Part shown: positions 44,683 to 47,090 of the stretch, one piece after another
How positions within the stretch are numbered: the stretch's first letter is position 1
Layout of the letters: every line of letters starts with the position of its first letter
Translations under genes and position numbers: made by a program
The notes under the pieces: generated by a model
Told to the model about the DNA's origin: nothing
Databases searched by the model: none
Seen by the model: only the letters and a program-made list of their open reading frames with translations
DNA from: a virus
DNA length: 47,090 nt
Direction: 5' to 3' (one strand)
IMG/VR virus record: IMGVR_UViG_3300024518_006187
Coordinates: 1-47,090 of that record

Positions 44683-44891
44683 TATTTTTTTCTCCTAGTT
44701 TTTTGTGTTTCCTCTGCCATTTTTTTCAAAAGTCTAGTTCTTTCTTTTATGGCGCCAGTATCTTTACCGAGCCGGAAATCAAGCACGTCTAACTGTTGCT
44801 GGCTTGTTAAGTTTTCCCTAGCTAGCTGCCTCATTTCGGCCTCTTCCCTTCTCATTTCGCGAGTATATTTGTGACCATCGCGTCGTTTCAT
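44682..44891 (-). CDS. Small charged protein, 69 aa
   Basis: Sixty-nine residues dominated by Arg, Lys, Glu and Gln, almost certainly one or two long helices (EMRREEAEMRQLARENLTSQ) ending in KTRRKK. A GAGGAG ribosome-binding site lies about six bases before the ATG. It follows the CAU tRNA and overlaps the next gene by one base. The basic helical character would suit nucleic-acid or protein binding, but no family is recognised. Confidence 0.7.
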   Translation of the reverse strand: MKRRDGHKYTREMRREEAEMRQLARENLTSQQQLDVLDFRLGKDTGAIKERTRLLKKMAEETQKTRRKK

Positions 44892-44908
44892 TTTTTCTCC
44901 TCTGTTAA

Positions 44909-44985
44909 TGGTGGGCCCACCAGGACTCGAACCTGGGACAATCCGGGTATGAGCCGGGTGCTCTGACCAACTGAGCTATAGGCCC
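44909..44985 (-). tRNA. tRNA with CAU anticodon (Met or Ile2), CCA encoded
   Basis: A 77-nt cloverleaf on the minus strand: acceptor GGGCCTA with TGGGCCC, D-arm GCTCAGTTGGTCAGAGC, anticodon loop CTCATAC (CAU), T-arm CCCAGGTTCGAGTCCTGG, then A and an encoded CCA. It lacks the 1-72 mismatch of initiator tRNA. It may be elongator Met or an Ile2 tRNA needing lysidine; sequence alone does not settle this. Confidence 0.92.
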
Positions 44986-44998
44986 GAGTTATATTATT

Positions 44999-45027
44999 AA
45001 TATATCACGACCTCAATCCGTTGTCAA
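44999..45027 (-). promoter_or_regulatory. Sigma70-like promoter (TTGACA / 17 bp / TATATT)
   Basis: On the minus strand TTGACA lies at 45027-45022 and TATATT at 45004-44999, spacer 17 bp. The predicted start is near 44992, a few bases before the CAU tRNA. The -35 box overlaps the end of the upstream hydroxylase-type gene. It would drive the tRNA-to-81-aa-gene unit. Confidence 0.7.
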
Positions 45028-45477
45028 GTCTTTTTTATAATAAGTTCCAAAAATTTTATCAATGACTGGCATTGTACCTGAAAAATTATGCCTTGCAGAT
45101 TTTCTGTGATGTATATAATGATGATAAGAGCAAGGATTATCCTGGTTGTCATTGTGCATCCTGTGGTGTAACCACTCATAATAGAATGCGTAAGAGATGT
45201 ATCCGATCGCGAAAGAAATCGAGACTAAAGATATCAGCAAGAATGCGAGTCCAAATAATAGTTTTGCCCACATTGGCAATAATAGGTGATTATTTCTTTT
45301 TTCATTATAATCATTCCTGTGGTGAGTCATATGAAGTCTTTTGATGTGGTGTAGGAGCGGCCACTTACCAAGGGGTCCATGGCCAACGAATCTGTGATTT
45401 AAATAAAATATCAAAGATGTAAAAAGAAATCCAACAATAAATAAAATTAACTCAATCAACACACTTTCCCCCATCAT
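45013..45477 (-). CDS. Fatty-acid hydroxylase/sterol desaturase-superfamily membrane enzyme, 154 aa
   Basis: Histidine boxes match the di-iron membrane hydroxylase superfamily: HRFVGH, HHIKRLHMTHH, HHRMH and HHYIHH, followed by FGTYYK, resembling the D-x-x-GT end of the family. Two hydrophobic blocks (about residues 8-28 and 71-101) span the membrane. At 154 residues it is short, close to the small carotenoid or fatty-acid 2-hydroxylase type cores. I start it at the ATG at 45477; an adjacent TTG is less likely, and no clear ribosome-binding site is visible. It may hydroxylate a host lipid during infection. It lies 22 bp after the LpxH-like gene. Confidence 0.82.
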   Translation of the reverse strand: MMGESVLIELILFIVGFLFTSLIFYLNHRFVGHGPLGKWPLLHHIKRLHMTHHRNDYNEKRNNHLLLPMWAKLLFGLAFLLISLVSISFAIGYISYAFYYEWLHHRMHNDNQDNPCSYHHYIHHRKSARHNFSGTMPVIDKIFGTYYKKDLTTD

Positions 45478-45499
45478 CAATATAATTATATGATATTTT

Positions 45500-46171
45500 T
45501 TATTTTTTTAAAAAATTTCTTAGTCTTACGACCCCATCATTTATTTCCACATATGTTGCGTGAGACACCCAGTCTCCAGTATTAACGTAAGTTTTAATAT
45601 CTTCGTTCTCATCTATCCATATTAAAACTTCCGGGACATGAGTATGTCCGACTATTAATACATCTACATCATTATTTAAATTCATTATTTCCCACAACCT
45701 TTTAACTTTTCGTCTATTAATTTTTAAATTATTAAACCAAGCTGTGGCGTCCCAGCCAGTGAACCTTTCTAAAATATCCTGAAATACTGATATTATTTTC
45801 ATCAATGCCCTATAATGGACAATGCCTTTTTCATATTTATCCCCGTGCTCAATCCTGAAATAGCGGCCGCTTTCATAGAATTCATAGGTTTCCATAAATT
45901 CAATTCCAAATAATCTTTTTCCTATAAATTTAGAAATGGCCCTATCGTGATTTCCAACAATATAAATTATTTCTTTCCCGTAATCTATACTCTTTGCTAT
46001 ATCCAAAGCCTTTTCGGTGAAAACTGGAATCTTAAGGAATTCAATTATATCCCCATTTAATATCAGTTGATCATAGTCGGTGGTCTTTATAAATTCTAAA
46101 AGTTCACTTTCTTTATAAAATTTTGATCCTATATGGGTATCTGATATTATCAGTCTTTTCACTTTTTTCAA
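45500..46171 (-). CDS. LpxH-like calcineurin-family phosphoesterase, 223 aa
   Basis: All metallophosphoesterase motifs are present: SDTHIG (Asp11, His13), NGDIIEF (Asp41), GNHD (Asn74, His75), EHGD (His109) and GHTHVP (His176, His178). The late VNTGDWVSHATYVEINDG segment resembles COG2908 UDP-2,3-diacylglucosamine pyrophosphatase-like proteins, from memory. The probable reaction is hydrolysis of a phosphate or pyrophosphate ester; a lipid A intermediate is the family's known substrate, but this is not shown here. The start is TTG directly after the upstream TAA (TAATTG). Its neighbour is a lipid-hydroxylase-type gene. Confidence 0.87.
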   Translation of the reverse strand: MKKVKRLIISDTHIGSKFYKESELLEFIKTTDYDQLILNGDIIEFLKIPVFTEKALDIAKSIDYGKEIIYIVGNHDRAISKFIGKRLFGIEFMETYEFYESGRYFRIEHGDKYEKGIVHYRALMKIISVFQDILERFTGWDATAWFNNLKINRRKVKRLWEIMNLNNDVDVLIVGHTHVPEVLIWIDENEDIKTYVNTGDWVSHATYVEINDGVVRLRNFLKK

Positions 46172-46477
46172 TTATTCCAATATATTATAAATAACCACCG
46201 TTCTTATTCCATTATATGTGTGGGGAATCTCTTTTCTCAATATCTTTGCGTAGGAGCGCTTAGTGACACTTATATCTAATATTTTTCCGCCACTATCTGA
46301 ACTACATTTTATTTTTATATCAGCGTCTAATGATACCAGAGGTTGAAATTCTGAATATGCTAAGTCAATTATTTCTTTTATGTCTAATATTTCTTTCATG
46401 TCGTTGTGCAGCATTTTATTAAAAAAGATACAGGAAGTGCCAGTTAACTCGGATAGCTGGCATCCTAGCCCCTCCAT
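46172..46477 (-). CDS. Small hypothetical protein, 101 aa
   Basis: A 101-residue protein of unknown family; the C-terminal half shows strand-helix alternation (IKIKCSSDSGGKILDISVTK) ending in RTVVIYNILE. The first ATG at 46477 has no ribosome-binding site; in-frame Mets at 46414 (MLHND) and 46399 (MKEILDIKE) are alternatives. A 14-codon frame with a strong AAAGGAGG motif ends inside its first codons, hinting at reinitiation. It abuts the phosphoesterase gene (TAATTG). Confidence 0.6.
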   Translation of the reverse strand: MEGLGCQLSELTGTSCIFFNKMLHNDMKEILDIKEIIDLAYSEFQPLVSLDADIKIKCSSDSGGKILDISVTKRSYAKILRKEIPHTYNGIRTVVIYNILE

Positions 46478-46509
46478 AATTCGGGGAAAATAGGTAAAAA
46501 ATCATACAT
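46465..46509 (-). other. Possible 14-codon leader ORF with strong ribosome-binding site
   Basis: The peptide MYDFLPIFPELWRG is preceded by AAAGGAGGA, 12 bases before its ATG, and its TAG stop lies inside codons 4-5 of the 101-residue gene in a different frame. A leader or reinitiation role is possible, but the frame is very short and may be chance. Confidence 0.3.
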
Positions 46510-46576
46510 TATTAAAAAAATCCTCCTTTATTCCCCAAGGTTCGTTAGAGACAATAAACCTATTTTTTTATAACTA

Positions 46577-46963
46577 TTAACTTCCTGGCAAGATATCTTC
46601 TTCCTCTTTCTCAATGAAATAATCATCTATCCCGTATTTTTTTCTCAATATATGAAAAGACTGTTCTTTTAGACCAAGGAAACGCATTGCCTCTGCCTGT
46701 GTTCTAGTTGCAGAAAAGGCATATTTAAATATCGCGTCTTGGACAATATTATTTAAAGAATTCCATATTGGAATTCCGTACATACGATTTGAAATTGATC
46801 TTGTTGATAGCTCTAATTTTAAAGCAATTGTTTCTTCTAACGTTAAATTGCCGAGCATGATTTCAAATTCTTCATTAGATCTTCTTTCTTTTTTTAATTT
46901 ATTACTAATACTATAATTTTTATTTTTACCATTATAATTTTTTTTACGCTTCCAGGAACTCAT
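46577..46963 (-). CDS. Fis-like helix-turn-helix protein, 128 aa
   Basis: The N-terminus is very basic (MSSWKRKKNYNGKNKNYSIS). Residues about 76-111 resemble the HTH_8/Fis DNA-binding fold: AIFKYAFSATRTQAEAMRFL followed by GLKEQSFHILRKKYGI, matching the family pattern where a helix with T/N-x-x-x-A and then LG precedes the recognition helix. A TAGGA ribosome-binding site lies about seven bases before the ATG. Family members bind DNA as regulators or nucleoid proteins. The 9-bp tandem repeat array starts 17 bp upstream of the gene, a possible target. The acidic C-terminal tail (IEKEEEDILPGS) is unusual for Fis. Confidence 0.78.
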   Translation of the reverse strand: MSSWKRKKNYNGKNKNYSISNKLKKERRSNEEFEIMLGNLTLEETIALKLELSTRSISNRMYGIPIWNSLNNIVQDAIFKYAFSATRTQAEAMRFLGLKEQSFHILRKKYGIDDYFIEKEEEDILPGS

Positions 46964-46980
46964 TAAATTTCCTAAGTATT

Positions 46981-47070
46981 AGTATGTTTAGAGTGTTTAG
47001 TATGTTTAGTATGTTTAGTATGTTTAGAGTGTTTAGAGTGTTTAGAGTGTTTAGAGTGTTTAGAGTGTTT
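46981..47070. repeat. Ten-copy 9-bp tandem repeat array
   Basis: Ten exact 9-bp units occur as two variants, A = AGTATGTTT and B = AGAGTGTTT, in the order A B A A A B B B B B, followed by a TATTATTAATATA tract. The units differ at two positions. On the transcribed strand they read AAACATACT and AAACACTCT. The array ends 17 bp before the HTH gene and may be a binding-site cluster, a transcribed leader or a slippage-prone spacer. Confidence 0.92.
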
Positions 47071-47090
47071 AGTATTATTAATATAACAGT

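Noticed and set aside
46981-47070. Repeat array as a CRISPR
   Set aside because: The units are 9 bp and directly adjacent with no spacers, so it is a simple tandem array.

Overview
The window looks like a piece of a large, AT-rich (roughly one third G+C by eye) contractile-tailed bacteriophage of the wider T4-like type. Every convincing gene lies on the minus strand, so transcription runs from high to low coordinates. Recognisable phage markers are a gp25-type baseplate lysozyme-fold protein, a gp6/J-type baseplate wedge protein, an M23 tail peptidase, a gp55-like late sigma factor, PhoH, ClpP and two tRNAs. The host was not identified. Sugar-nucleotide, O-antigen-type and LpxH-like enzymes suggest a Gram-negative, probably aquatic host (inference).

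Layout, in transcription order. (1) 47090-45013: a 9-bp tandem repeat array, a Fis-like helix-turn-helix protein, a small unknown gene, an LpxH-like phosphoesterase and a membrane fatty-acid-hydroxylase-type enzyme. (2) 45027-42244: a sigma70-like promoter, a tRNA with CAU anticodon, two small genes, tRNA-Arg(UCU), ClpP, small membrane proteins, a nucleotidyltransferase and small unknown genes, closed by a terminator-like hairpin. (3) 42216-40885: a PIN-PhoH protein. (4) 40876-27773: a near-consensus promoter followed by tightly overlapping genes: a small protein, an HExxH metallopeptidase, a basic-tailed protein, a Cas4/RecB-like Fe-S nuclease, and then a 13-gene glycan cassette with five glycosyltransferase genes (six transferase domains), a cupin, two FkbM-type methyltransferases, a hexapeptide acyltransferase, a sulfotransferase, a compact DegT aminotransferase, a further methyltransferase and Gmd. 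(5) 27755-1: another near-consensus promoter, two small genes, a membrane protein, the late sigma factor, and then the tail/baseplate block, which includes a 3008-residue LamG-containing protein and runs off the left edge.

How it works together. Region 5 couples a late sigma factor to the baseplate genes it probably helps express. Region 4 could build a fucose- and/or perosamine-containing, methylated, acylated or sulfated glycan from GDP-mannose, either to decorate the virion or to remodel the host surface. No GDP-fucose synthase is visible. Region 1 could modify host lipids or lipid A. The four best promoters (TTGACA, 16-17 bp spacer, TATAAT or TATATT) match the host housekeeping sigma consensus and divide the window into transcription units. 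The most unusual parts are the glycan operon with its GT2-GT11 fusion, the repeat array beside the HTH gene, and the chimeric baseplate protein. No stretch over 300 bases lacks a gene.
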